Source of the DNA: Caldifarciminota bacterium
GTDB taxonomy: Bacteria; Hydrothermota; UBA3073; NMUJ01
Direction of reading: 5' to 3'
Assembly: GCA_021158725.1 (NCBI GenBank)
Contig: JAGGUB010000049.1
Location: 1 to 5,911, forward strand
Length of the DNA: 5,911 nt
Shown piece by piece: positions 1 through 5,643 of the stretch. The first letter of the stretch is position 1, and every line of letters starts with the position of its first letter. The notes beneath the pieces are model-generated. The model ran no database searches. It had not been told where the DNA came from and saw only the letters and a list, made by a program, of their open reading frames with translations. Position numbers and translations under genes: made by a program.

Positions 1-2
1 GT

Positions 3-134
3 GGAATGTTTGGACACTATGTACCCAAGGAGGCTATTGTTCGAGAAATGGAAGAAGCGGGGTATGCTTTGGAAAAAGAATTTGATTTCCTACCAGAACA
101 ACATTTTACAATCTATTTAAATAAGCCAACTTGA
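3..134 (+). CDS. SAM-dependent methyltransferase, C-terminal fragment (5' end outside window)
   Basis: This is the 3' end of a gene that begins upstream of the window: 43 codons in an open frame ending at TGA 132-134. The readable tail contains GHYVPKEAIVREMEEAGY followed by a few residues later by FDFLPEQHFTIYL. This pattern (Gly-His, then a short amphipathic helix containing EMEEAGY, then a beta strand with DFLP-QHF) is typical of the last helix and strand of small class I (Rossmann-fold) SAM-dependent methyltransferases of the UbiE/Methyltransf_11 kind. The SAM-binding GxGxG motif would lie upstream, so neither substrate nor subfamily can be told. The protein would be cytoplasmic. It is followed by a gap of 157 bases before the next gene, so there is no sign of co-transcription with it. 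Identification rests on family resemblance of a short tail only. Confidence 0.7.
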   Translation, partial: GMFGHYVPKEAIVREMEEAGYALEKEFDFLPEQHFTIYLNKPT

Positions 135-181
135 ACTTCAGATATCTACCATCCGTTAGGTAATATTAAAGAAAGGTTAAA

Positions 182-244
182 ATGATTGACATTTCTCTTC
201 TACCCATATTTTATAGCGTTGATTTAGAAGGAGTTAAATATTAG
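182..244 (+). CDS. Possible 20-codon leader ORF (weak)
   Basis: An ATG at 182 opens a 20-codon frame ending at TAG 242-244, encoding MIDISLLPIFYSVDLEGVKY. A purine-rich GAAAGG at 171-176 sits five bases before the ATG and could serve as a ribosome binding site. The peptide matches no family I recognise and has no run of a single amino acid that would suggest a classical attenuator. It ends 47 bases before the large gene. A frame of this length arises easily by chance, and a candidate -35 box overlaps its start, so support is thin. Confidence 0.15.
   Translation: MIDISLLPIFYSVDLEGVKY
186..214 (+). promoter_or_regulatory. Candidate sigma70-type promoter for the large secreted-protein gene
   Basis: A perfect -35 hexamer TTGACA lies at 186-191. 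The AT-rich run that follows offers imperfect -10 candidates: TTTTAT at 209-214 (17-base spacer, 4 of 6 matches) or TATTTT at 207-212 (15-base spacer, 4 of 6). Transcription would start near 220, leaving a 5' leader of about 70 bases before the start codon. The -10 element is weak and the promoter consensus of this organism is unknown, so this is only a candidate. It also overlaps a possible small ORF at 182-244, and both readings cannot easily be true together. Confidence 0.3.
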
Positions 245-280
245 CCTTTTTATAACAACCCCCCATTTGATATCCCTTAG

Positions 281-288
281 AAGGAGGT
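281..288 (+). promoter_or_regulatory. Strong Shine-Dalgarno site for the large gene
   Basis: AAGGAGGT is complementary to the anti-Shine-Dalgarno end of 16S rRNA over eight bases. Its GGAGG core ends four bases before the ATG at 292, a somewhat short but workable spacing. It supports 292 as the true start. A strong site like this is notable because Bacteroidota, the best-known T9SS phylum, rarely use Shine-Dalgarno sequences. Confidence 0.8.
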
Positions 289-291
289 AAG

Positions 292-360
292 ATGAAAGCT
301 ATACATTGGGTATTTAGTGGATTGCTATTGCTGACATCGGTTCATCGGCTCTCTTTTGCA
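292..360 (+). other. Signal peptide (residues 1-23)
   Basis: The N-terminus has Lys2 and His5, a hydrophobic core around VFSGLLLLTSV (7-17), and a polar region ending in SFA at 21-23 before QPAD. This is a Sec/signal peptidase I type signal, with Ala at -1. There is no cysteine at +1, so it is not a lipoprotein. Confidence 0.85.
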
Positions 361-3300
361 CAGCCAGCGGATAGCCCATGGCCAATGTATCAACACGATG
401 CACAGCATACGGGGAGGGTAGATGTGATGGGACCTGAATCACCACGAATTGATTGGATATTTGCACCTGCTGAGGGTTGGCTCTCTATGCCTATCATAGA
501 TGGGGATTCAGTCATATATTTCTATTCTACAAGCGATACACTTTTCTATGCACTCCATCCTGATGGCACAGTGAAATGGATCTATAACTACAATGGTGCC
601 GGCTATGTAGGTGCCGAATGTGGTGTGGTGAGTGAGGATCATATCCACTTCGTAAGAAATACATGGGAATTTGACCCTCACAGTGGTAGCTACTGGTCCT
701 ATTATCATATCTTGAATAAGGACGGAACATTGTACTGGCAAAATGGTGGAGGAACTTATTGGTATTACAATGAACTGTACGGTTCACCAATTATAGGTTC
801 TGATGGCAGGGTATATGTCGTGGGAGACTCCATCGGCGTTACACAAGATGTAAAGCTTTATGCATTTGATGACACTTTGGTTCAATGGACATCATTTCTA
901 AAGCAAGGAGAGGGTAGTACTATTTATGCATCAACGCCTGCAATTGGCCCGGATGGCACAATCTATGTTGCACTTGATGACAGTGTTTATGCAATCAATC
1001 CTGATGGGACGAGAAAATGGAGTGTAAGTCGAGGAAACTTCGCACCGGCTGATTGGCGGGCACACGCAACCCTATCCGTAGGTGGCGATGGCACTATATA
1101 TTTTGTGTCGGAACATGTTTTTGACTCACTCACAGCGGTTGACCCATCAGGTAATATAAAGTGGCGCTGGGGAGCGAGACGGGCTCACATATATACACCT
1201 TCACCAGCAATCGGATGGGGCGATACCCTATATTTTGTAAGTTTTATATGTGGTCATGGCGATTGCCTTGTTGCACTAACAGCAGATGGCGATAGTATCT
1301 TCATAGTACATTTACCTTTAGCTTGGAATGAGGATATTGCACATGCGCAGATTGCTGTTACAAAAAATATGCTGTATATATGCGGAGAAGGGCCCATATT
1401 TGCATTCACGCATAATGGTAAATTGAAATGGAAATATAAGTTTGAATTAGGTTACGAAGGTTATATGGCTATTGCAATCAGTTATGATGGTATTATAGGT
1501 ATCCGTGAAGATATTTATGAAAAGGAAGTTTTCTGCATCCGTGAAGGCAATTATGCCATTCAACTGCTTTCACCCAACGGTGGTGAGAACTTACCCACCT
1601 CTAACCCATATAACATCACTTGGAGCTCACAGAACGTGGATTCCGTCTCCCTCTATTATACACTTGAAGGTAGCGATTACATAATTGATTACATACCAAT
1701 AATAGAGAAGATTCCCAACACAGGCGAGTATGAGTGGCAACTACCTGATACATCCTGTAGCAGTTGCCGAGTCGCAGTTGTAGCAACCGACTCACGAGGT
1801 AATATCCTCTCTATAGATATGAGTGATAGCAACTTTACTATTGATAACACACATCCCGAAACCTGGATCGATCCACTACCAAGATTTATAAATTCATTGT
1901 CGTTTGAAATCAGCTGGCATGGTTACGATCCCGGTGATGGTACAGGCTTAGATCATTTTGATGTCCAATATAGAGATGGTGATGACCCATGGATAGACTG
2001 GATAACCGGGACTACCGACACTACTGCAATATTTACAGGACAGGAGAACCACAAATATTATTTCAGATGCAGGGGGGTTGATAAGAGTGGCAATGTGGAA
2101 CCCTACCCTAACTATGATACGTATACCTATATAGATATAACTCAACCTACAATTACAGATGTAAGTCCCGCAGAAAATGGCCTGGCAGGTAGTCAACCCA
2201 TTATACATGCTGTAATAGAGGATCCCTCTCCTGGTAGTGGGTTGATCCTTGACTCAATCAAGGTGATATTCAACGATACACTTGCATATCACTATCCGGT
2301 TAGGGTAACATACGATGATTATACAGGTGAAGTGGGTTTCAGATGGTACGGGTACTCACTTGATTACGGTGACCATACGATAACGGTATCGGCGATGGAT
2401 TCTGCTGCCAACTGGAATTCTGTAACACATACATTTCATGCATCCTTCTTTGCAGATAAAAAGTGGGAACTCGTGAACAATATGAGTACCTTGGGAGGAG
2501 ATGATACCTCTTCACTTTATGACGAATCGGAAACAGAGGATTATCTTCTTGGGCTCACTGTGGATGATGAAGCCGCTCTTGAAAGGTTATGCCTTGGTGA
2601 GGACGTAATGTATAAATTGGAAGGTTGGACAGAAAAGATAGTACAGGATTTCATGTGGGCATTTACTGATTTGAAGATACTATCCGATGGCTGTGTTGAC
2701 AACATCAGAAGACAGGTAGAAGCCTGGATAGCAGAGGATTCTGCTGCATATGCTGATAGTATTGAGTCAGCAACCGAGACAGTGGAGCGTATCGTTAATG
2801 AATACGAGGATTTTATTGATTTGGGTATCTCCATAGTGGATGAATATTATGGTACTGGGTTCGGTGACCTCAAAACCTATATAAGTGCAATGTATGATTT
2901 AACCTCTCCCAATGATGAGGAGATAATCTATCAGTTTCGCCAAATTGCAACCCGTATCGTTATGAACAGTTTTCTTAGGATAACACAGCCATCGCTTGAT
3001 GATATACTGGATAATGCAATTTCACACAATTTTACCGGCACTTATGGTGAAGCACAACAAGCCACCGGTGGCCTCATGGAGCCAGCTCAATATCCCGATG
3101 GTTCGATTCTAAAAATATACAAGGATTGGTATACAGCGGCGGATGATTCCATTTACGATTACATAAGCACAGCACATACGTTCGAGTTTGTATCGTGGCT
3201 GTTCGGTATATTGGGGTTACCTGTTGGTGAGTTTGATATCGGGATAGTGTTTGAGAAATGGAGTGAGATGATAGCGACACTGGAATACTTGAGGGCGATG

Positions 3301-5478
3301 CAGGTTGCATTAAGATACTATGTCGGTGTAGCAGATACATCTACCGGCGGTATAAGGGAAGGCACAATATTGGCGTTCTTCCCGGACAGCAGTGTATCAA
3401 AACCAACTCTATGTGAATCCATACCACGGAAGGTGATTGAGAAGTTTAAGAGTAGGTTCAGGGATGCAAAAGCTGATTACGAGGCTTGTCTCTTACATAT
3501 ACAACAACTTGTCGATAATGGTGAGGTTGATAGCGTGAGGTTACTCCTGCCAACTCTCGTAGAACTCGACCGCCAGTATTCGTTCCAATCACGAGTATCG
3601 AAGGCACCAATACTTGCTGTTGCAGACACCGCATATGCTGAGGATGTCGGTTTTGCCAATGAGCTATTTGATTTGCATGTAAAATTTGTCAACTCAAATA
3701 GTGAGAGATATCGTGTGAACAGATTTATTAGGGGGTTTTTGAGCAATCCCATATATGTGGACAGTGTGGACGCACAGGTACCAGTAGTAATTGCAACAAA
3801 TGATACACTGGAAGGTATGACATCAGCTTTGTTGGACTCCACCAGCGATTATCCAGCATCACCTATAGTGTTGCCATCTTACTATCAGGTTGTGGATAGG
3901 GTTGCGGTTGGTGATACATTCAGCCTTCACGCAAATATAACGAATGGTGGTGCAGGTATTGCACACAATGTAAGGGTACAACTTATAACACCTGAGGCAA
4001 TCAATGTGGTGGGTGAGGATGAGCTCTACATTGGTGATTTAGGTAGCGGTGACGAGGTAGAAGTCACTTGGTTACTTATGTGTAGGGAAGCAGACGGACC
4101 CGTATCACTTACAGTAGCACCAAGGGCAGATAACGGGAAGTCGATGTCAAAAACGGTAAACATAACAACCGAGTATGTGATAGCACCTGAGATTGGCGGT
4201 GTTACCGTAGATCCACAGATTGTAGCACCATATGGTTATGTGGTTATCAATGCTTATGTTACGGGAGTTAAAGGAATAAACTGGGTGCGTGCAGATATTA
4301 CAAGTTCAGATGGATTTTATCATCAGACGGTTTATCTTCGTGACGATGGTCATCACCATGATGGTGGGTCAGGTGACCACCTTTATGGTTACAGATGGAG
4401 GACCCCCAGTTATGCAAAAGATTACTACGTGTCTATAACTGCAGAAGACATAGGTGGTAACTACAGAACACGTGGTAATGTTGTGGGTTTTACGAGTAAG
4501 GAGTTTGATAAAATGCACAACGTGCTTTTGGTAAACGATAACCTCGATAGGTACGAGGTGGTGAACGACGATACTACAATAGTAGGTGGTGATATTGAAA
4601 GTTACTATAAACAATCACTGGATAACCTTGGATTTGGATATGATGTGTGGCATACTATATGTAAGGGAGGCCCATCGGACAGTATACTTGAGCTGTATCG
4701 TAGGGATGGATGTGTGATATGGGCAACTGGCACATATGAGGGTAGTGCAATAAGTGTAGATAGTGTACGTAAAGCGCTGACTTGGTATCTGAATCGTGAA
4801 GGTAGATTATTTATGACGGGCCAGGATATTGCGTGGGGACTCACACGTAATGGTAGCGAGAATAGCTATTTGCTGGAGAATTATCTAAAAGTTAACTTTC
4901 TTTGTGATGATGCCAGTGATTATGAGCTTGTTGGAGTTGCAGGCGACCCAATATCTGATGGGCTCAACATCTGCATAAGTGGAGGTGATGGTGCAAATAA
5001 CCAGCGCTATCCAGATGTAGTTAAACCAATAGACAACGGTGTGACCATATTTAACTACACGGCTGGAGGAGCTGGTGGTGTGAGGGTTGCCAACCGCACA
5101 ATATTTTTGGGATTTGGATTTGAGGCAATTAACTCAAACGACGTACGTGATACAATAATGGCAAGGATAATGAGTGGATTTAGTATTACAGGGGTTGAAG
5201 AGAAAGACGAAATTATCGCACCCTTATTACAGGTTTACCCTAATCCCGTGTATAACGTGCTGTACCTAAGGCTTAACCTTACAGAAAAAGAGGATCACCT
5301 AACGGTGGAATTCTACGACCTTGTGGGTAGGCTGGTAGAGACTATAGTAAATGAGAACGTGACACCGGGTGTACATACTTTACGTTGCAACATGAGCCAC
5401 TTATCTTGCGGTATATATTTCATGCAAGTAAGGACACCACTTAATGTTTACATAAGGAAAATAACATTAATACGCTAA
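292..5478 (+). CDS. Large secreted multidomain protein with beta-propeller, Ig/Fn3-like domains, GATase1-like domain and T9SS sorting tail
   Basis: The product has 1728 residues; the ATG start is fixed by the strong Shine-Dalgarno and the signal peptide directly after it. Domains in order: signal peptide 1-23 (cleavage likely after SFA); PQQ/BamB-like propeller about 29-420, opening with PWPMYQHDAQHTGR; Kre9-like Ig domain 423-518 (SPNGGE..., YNITW); Fn3-like domain 521-614 with FDVQYRDG and YYFRCRGVDKSGN; Ig-like domain 616-718; a mostly helical block 719-1195 with no family I recognise; CARDB-like domain about 1196-1294; Ig-like domain 1298-1402; class I glutamine amidotransferase-like domain 1409-1632; T9SS type A tail 1646-1728. 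It should cross the inner membrane by Sec and the outer membrane by T9SS, ending on the surface or outside the cell. The propeller and Ig modules suggest binding or scaffolding. No peptidase, glycosidase or other catalytic signature is evident, so the function is unknown. The gene stands alone with gaps on both sides and the frame is intact. Confidence 0.93.
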   Translation: MKAIHWVFSGLLLLTSVHRLSFAQPADSPWPMYQHDAQHTGRVDVMGPESPRIDWIFAPAEGWLSMPIIDGDSVIYFYSTSDTLFYALHPDGTVKWIYNYNGAGYVGAECGVVSEDHIHFVRNTWEFDPHSGSYWSYYHILNKDGTLYWQNGGGTYWYYNELYGSPIIGSDGRVYVVGDSIGVTQDVKLYAFDDTLVQWTSFLKQGEGSTIYASTPAIGPDGTIYVALDDSVYAINPDGTRKWSVSRGNFAPADWRAHATLSVGGDGTIYFVSEHVFDSLTAVDPSGNIKWRWGARRAHIYTPSPAIGWGDTLYFVSFICGHGDCLVALTADGDSIFIVHLPLAWNEDIAHAQIAVTKNMLYICGEGPIFAFTHNGKLKWKYKFELGYEGYMAIAISYDGIIGIREDIYEKEVFCIREGNYAIQLLSPNGGENLPTSNPYNITWSSQNVDSVSLYYTLEGSDYIIDYIPIIEKIPNTGEYEWQLPDTSCSSCRVAVVATDSRGNILSIDMSDSNFTIDNTHPETWIDPLPRFINSLSFEISWHGYDPGDGTGLDHFDVQYRDGDDPWIDWITGTTDTTAIFTGQENHKYYFRCRGVDKSGNVEPYPNYDTYTYIDITQPTITDVSPAENGLAGSQPIIHAVIEDPSPGSGLILDSIKVIFNDTLAYHYPVRVTYDDYTGEVGFRWYGYSLDYGDHTITVSAMDSAANWNSVTHTFHASFFADKKWELVNNMSTLGGDDTSSLYDESETEDYLLGLTVDDEAALERLCLGEDVMYKLEGWTEKIVQDFMWAFTDLKILSDGCVDNIRRQVEAWIAEDSAAYADSIESATETVERIVNEYEDFIDLGISIVDEYYGTGFGDLKTYISAMYDLTSPNDEEIIYQFRQIATRIVMNSFLRITQPSLDDILDNAISHNFTGTYGEAQQATGGLMEPAQYPDGSILKIYKDWYTAADDSIYDYISTAHTFEFVSWLFGILGLPVGEFDIGIVFEKWSEMIATLEYLRAMQVALRYYVGVADTSTGGIREGTILAFFPDSSVSKPTLCESIPRKVIEKFKSRFRDAKADYEACLLHIQQLVDNGEVDSVRLLLPTLVELDRQYSFQSRVSKAPILAVADTAYAEDVGFANELFDLHVKFVNSNSERYRVNRFIRGFLSNPIYVDSVDAQVPVVIATNDTLEGMTSALLDSTSDYPASPIVLPSYYQVVDRVAVGDTFSLHANITNGGAGIAHNVRVQLITPEAINVVGEDELYIGDLGSGDEVEVTWLLMCREADGPVSLTVAPRADNGKSMSKTVNITTEYVIAPEIGGVTVDPQIVAPYGYVVINAYVTGVKGINWVRADITSSDGFYHQTVYLRDDGHHHDGGSGDHLYGYRWRTPSYAKDYYVSITAEDIGGNYRTRGNVVGFTSKEFDKMHNVLLVNDNLDRYEVVNDDTTIVGGDIESYYKQSLDNLGFGYDVWHTICKGGPSDSILELYRRDGCVIWATGTYEGSAISVDSVRKALTWYLNREGRLFMTGQDIAWGLTRNGSENSYLLENYLKVNFLCDDASDYELVGVAGDPISDGLNICISGGDGANNQRYPDVVKPIDNGVTIFNYTAGGAGGVRVANRTIFLGFGFEAINSNDVRDTIMARIMSGFSITGVEEKDEIIAPLLQVYPNPVYNVLYLRLNLTEKEDHLTVEFYDLVGRLVETIVNENVTPGVHTLRCNMSHLSCGIYFMQVRTPLNVYIRKITLIR
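376..1551 (+). other. PQQ/BamB-like beta-propeller (residues about 29-420)
   Basis: At least seven blade-like repeats can be seen, each with a strand of the type SPxIGxDGxIYV followed by a YAxxPDGTxKW-type strand. Clear repeat ends are PDGTVKW (90-96), KDGTLYW (143-149), PDGTRKW (237-243), DPSGNIKW (284-291) and HNGKLKW (374-380). Clear repeat starts are SDGRVYV (170-176), PDGTIYV (220-226), GGDGTIYFV (264-272) and GDTLYFV (310-316). This is the PQQ/quinoprotein-like repeat class also found in BamB. In secreted proteins with this PWPMxxHD opening it is usually a non-enzymatic propeller. I see no evidence that it binds PQQ. Confidence 0.85.
1558..1845 (+). other. Kre9/KNH-like Ig-fold domain (residues 423-518)
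   Basis: The stretch begins with IQLLSPNGGENLPTSNPYNI and continues with TWSS, a strand with SVSLYYTLEG, NTGEYEWQLPDTSCSSCRVA, and ends in SNFTID. This order (SPNGGE, YNITW, PNTGxYxW.LP, xCRV, FTI) is the standard signature of the Ser-Thr-rich/Kre9-like Ig-fold module common in bacterial surface proteins. A CSSC pair at 489-492 lies where the module normally has a single Cys or Ser near the RV strand. Confidence 0.8.
1852..2133 (+). other. Fn3-like domain (residues 521-614)
   Basis: The sequence has LSFEISWHGYDPGDGTGLDH, then FDVQYRDG, DPWIDWITGTTDTTAIFTG, and YYFRCRGVDKSGNVEPYP. This matches the fibronectin type III-like module often seen in repeat-rich exported proteins, with its conserved Trp (SW), Tyr of VQYRDG, and the YYFRxRxxDxxGN strand. 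Such modules usually act as spacers or binding surfaces. Confidence 0.8.
2137..2445 (+). other. Bacterial Ig-like domain (residues 616-718)
   Basis: It starts with ITQPTITDVSPAENG, passes through a strand LDSIKVIFNDT, a segment DDYTGEVGFRWYG, and ends with DYGDHTITVSAMDSAANWNS. The pattern of strands and the final HTITVSAxDxAxN motif is typical of Ig-like modules that follow Fn3-like domains in surface proteins. No specific ligand can be inferred. Confidence 0.7.
2446..3876 (+). other. Unassigned, mostly alpha-helical block (residues 719-1195)
   Basis: About 477 residues separate the first set of beta modules from the second and match no family I know. The composition changes from beta-type (Thr, Gly, Tyr strands) to long helices rich in Glu, Asp, Ala, Leu and Ile, for example around 805-853 (RRQVEAWIAEDSAAYADSIE and onward) and 1044-1100 (VIEKFKSRFRDAKADYEACL and onward). 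A short hydrophobic run FEFVSWLFGILGLPVG lies at 964-979. Four cysteines occur in the block, at 767, 801, 1041 and 1066. The base composition and codon use do not visibly change, so there is no sign that it was recently inserted. Confidence 0.6.
3877..4173 (+). other. CARDB-like domain (residues about 1196-1294)
   Basis: The segment reads VVDRVAVGDTFSLHANITNG followed by GAGIAHNVRVQL, then LYIGDLGSGDEVEVTWLL and a closing strand GPVSLTVAPRADNG. Features typical of CARDB/NEW3-like beta-sandwich modules are the 'N-G-G-x-G-x-A-x-N-V-x-V' strand and the 'IGDLGSGDEVEVTW' strand. The role is probably structural or adhesive. The boundary with the helical block is approximate. Confidence 0.65.
4183..4497 (+). 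other. Ig-like domain with Asp/His/Gly-rich loop (residues 1298-1402)
   Basis: It runs from APEIGGVTVDPQIVAPYG through VVINAYVTG and VRADITSSDG to YYVSITAEDIGGNYRT. The fold looks like the Ig-type modules that carry an L-DDG-DG-GDG-Y loop before a W-x-x-P strand. Here the loop reads DDGHHHDGGSGDHLYGY (1351-1367), with Asp1351, Asp1352, Asp1357, Asp1362 and four histidines (1354-1356, 1363). The acidic version of this loop probably binds calcium in relatives; metal binding here is an inference. Confidence 0.65.
4516..5187 (+). other. Class I glutamine amidotransferase-like alpha/beta domain (residues about 1409-1632)
   Basis: The domain opens with a HNVLLVNDN strand, followed by ESYYKQSLDNLGFGYDVWHT, a CVIWATGTY strand, a helix VDSVRKALTWYLNREG, the strand-turn RLFMTGQDIAWGL (1505-1517), VGVAGDPISDGL (1547-1558), and the final RTIFLGFGFEAI (1602-1613). 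These elements in this order are typical of the GATase1/ThuA-like domains found near the C-terminus of T9SS-exported proteins. At the turn where amidotransferases carry the nucleophilic Cys this sequence reads GQD, so catalysis by the usual mechanism is unlikely. Confidence 0.75.
5227..5478 (+). other. T9SS type A sorting domain (residues 1646-1728)
   Basis: The C-terminal 83 residues contain the complete signature: LQVYPNPVYNVLYLRL (1646-1661), VEFYDLVGRLVETI (1672-1685), a PGVHTLRCN strand, SCGIYFMQVRT (1705-1715), and the ending YIRKITLIR (1720-1728). This is the Por secretion system type A tail, recognised by the outer-membrane T9SS translocon and normally removed after export. Its presence implies that the host genome encodes a T9SS. 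Confidence 0.93.
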
Positions 5479-5587
5479 AGTAGAAGGACTGTTAAATACG
5501 AAACTGAGAAACAGGTAGGGTAGTTTACATCGATTCTTTGAAGCAGAATGAGCAGTAAAGTGATTGATAAGCTTGCAGAAACGTAAC

Positions 5588-5614
5588 TTGACATGATTGC
5601 GTTATGATTACAAT
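5588..5614 (+). promoter_or_regulatory. Candidate promoter upstream of trmO
   Basis: A perfect TTGACA lies at 5588-5593 and a TACAAT (5 of 6 matches) at 5609-5614. The spacer is only 15 bases, shorter than the optimal 17. Transcription would start about 20-25 bases before the trmO ATG. The rest of the gap 5479-5643 shows no clear terminator or RNA gene. Confidence 0.3.
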
Positions 5615-5643
5615 CCAGTGAAGAGAGATCAAATAGTAACGTC

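Noticed and set aside
135..291. tRNA, riboswitch or other structured RNA in the upstream gap
   Set aside because: No cloverleaf arms, TTCGA-type loop or extended stem pairs were found by eye on either strand.
3477..3842. Minus-strand frame of 121 codons inside the large gene
   Set aside because: It lies wholly antisense to a well-supported coding frame, is Ser/Thr-rich without domains, and looks like a shadow of the real gene. The other minus-strand frames within 508-4844 were dropped for the same reason.
5533..5549. Possible terminator hairpin ATTCT-(7-base loop)-AGAAT after the large gene
   Set aside because: The stem is only five AT-rich base pairs and no T-run follows, so it would not work as an intrinsic terminator.
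5548..5586. Twelve-codon ATG frame between the large gene and trmO
   Set aside because: It is very short and lacks a credible ribosome binding site, so it is expected by chance.
186..5594. The same TTGACAT heptamer in both intergenic gaps (186-192 and 5588-5594), possibly a shared operator
   Set aside because: It is explained by a common -35 hexamer, and the flanking bases do not align, so no separate regulatory site can be supported.
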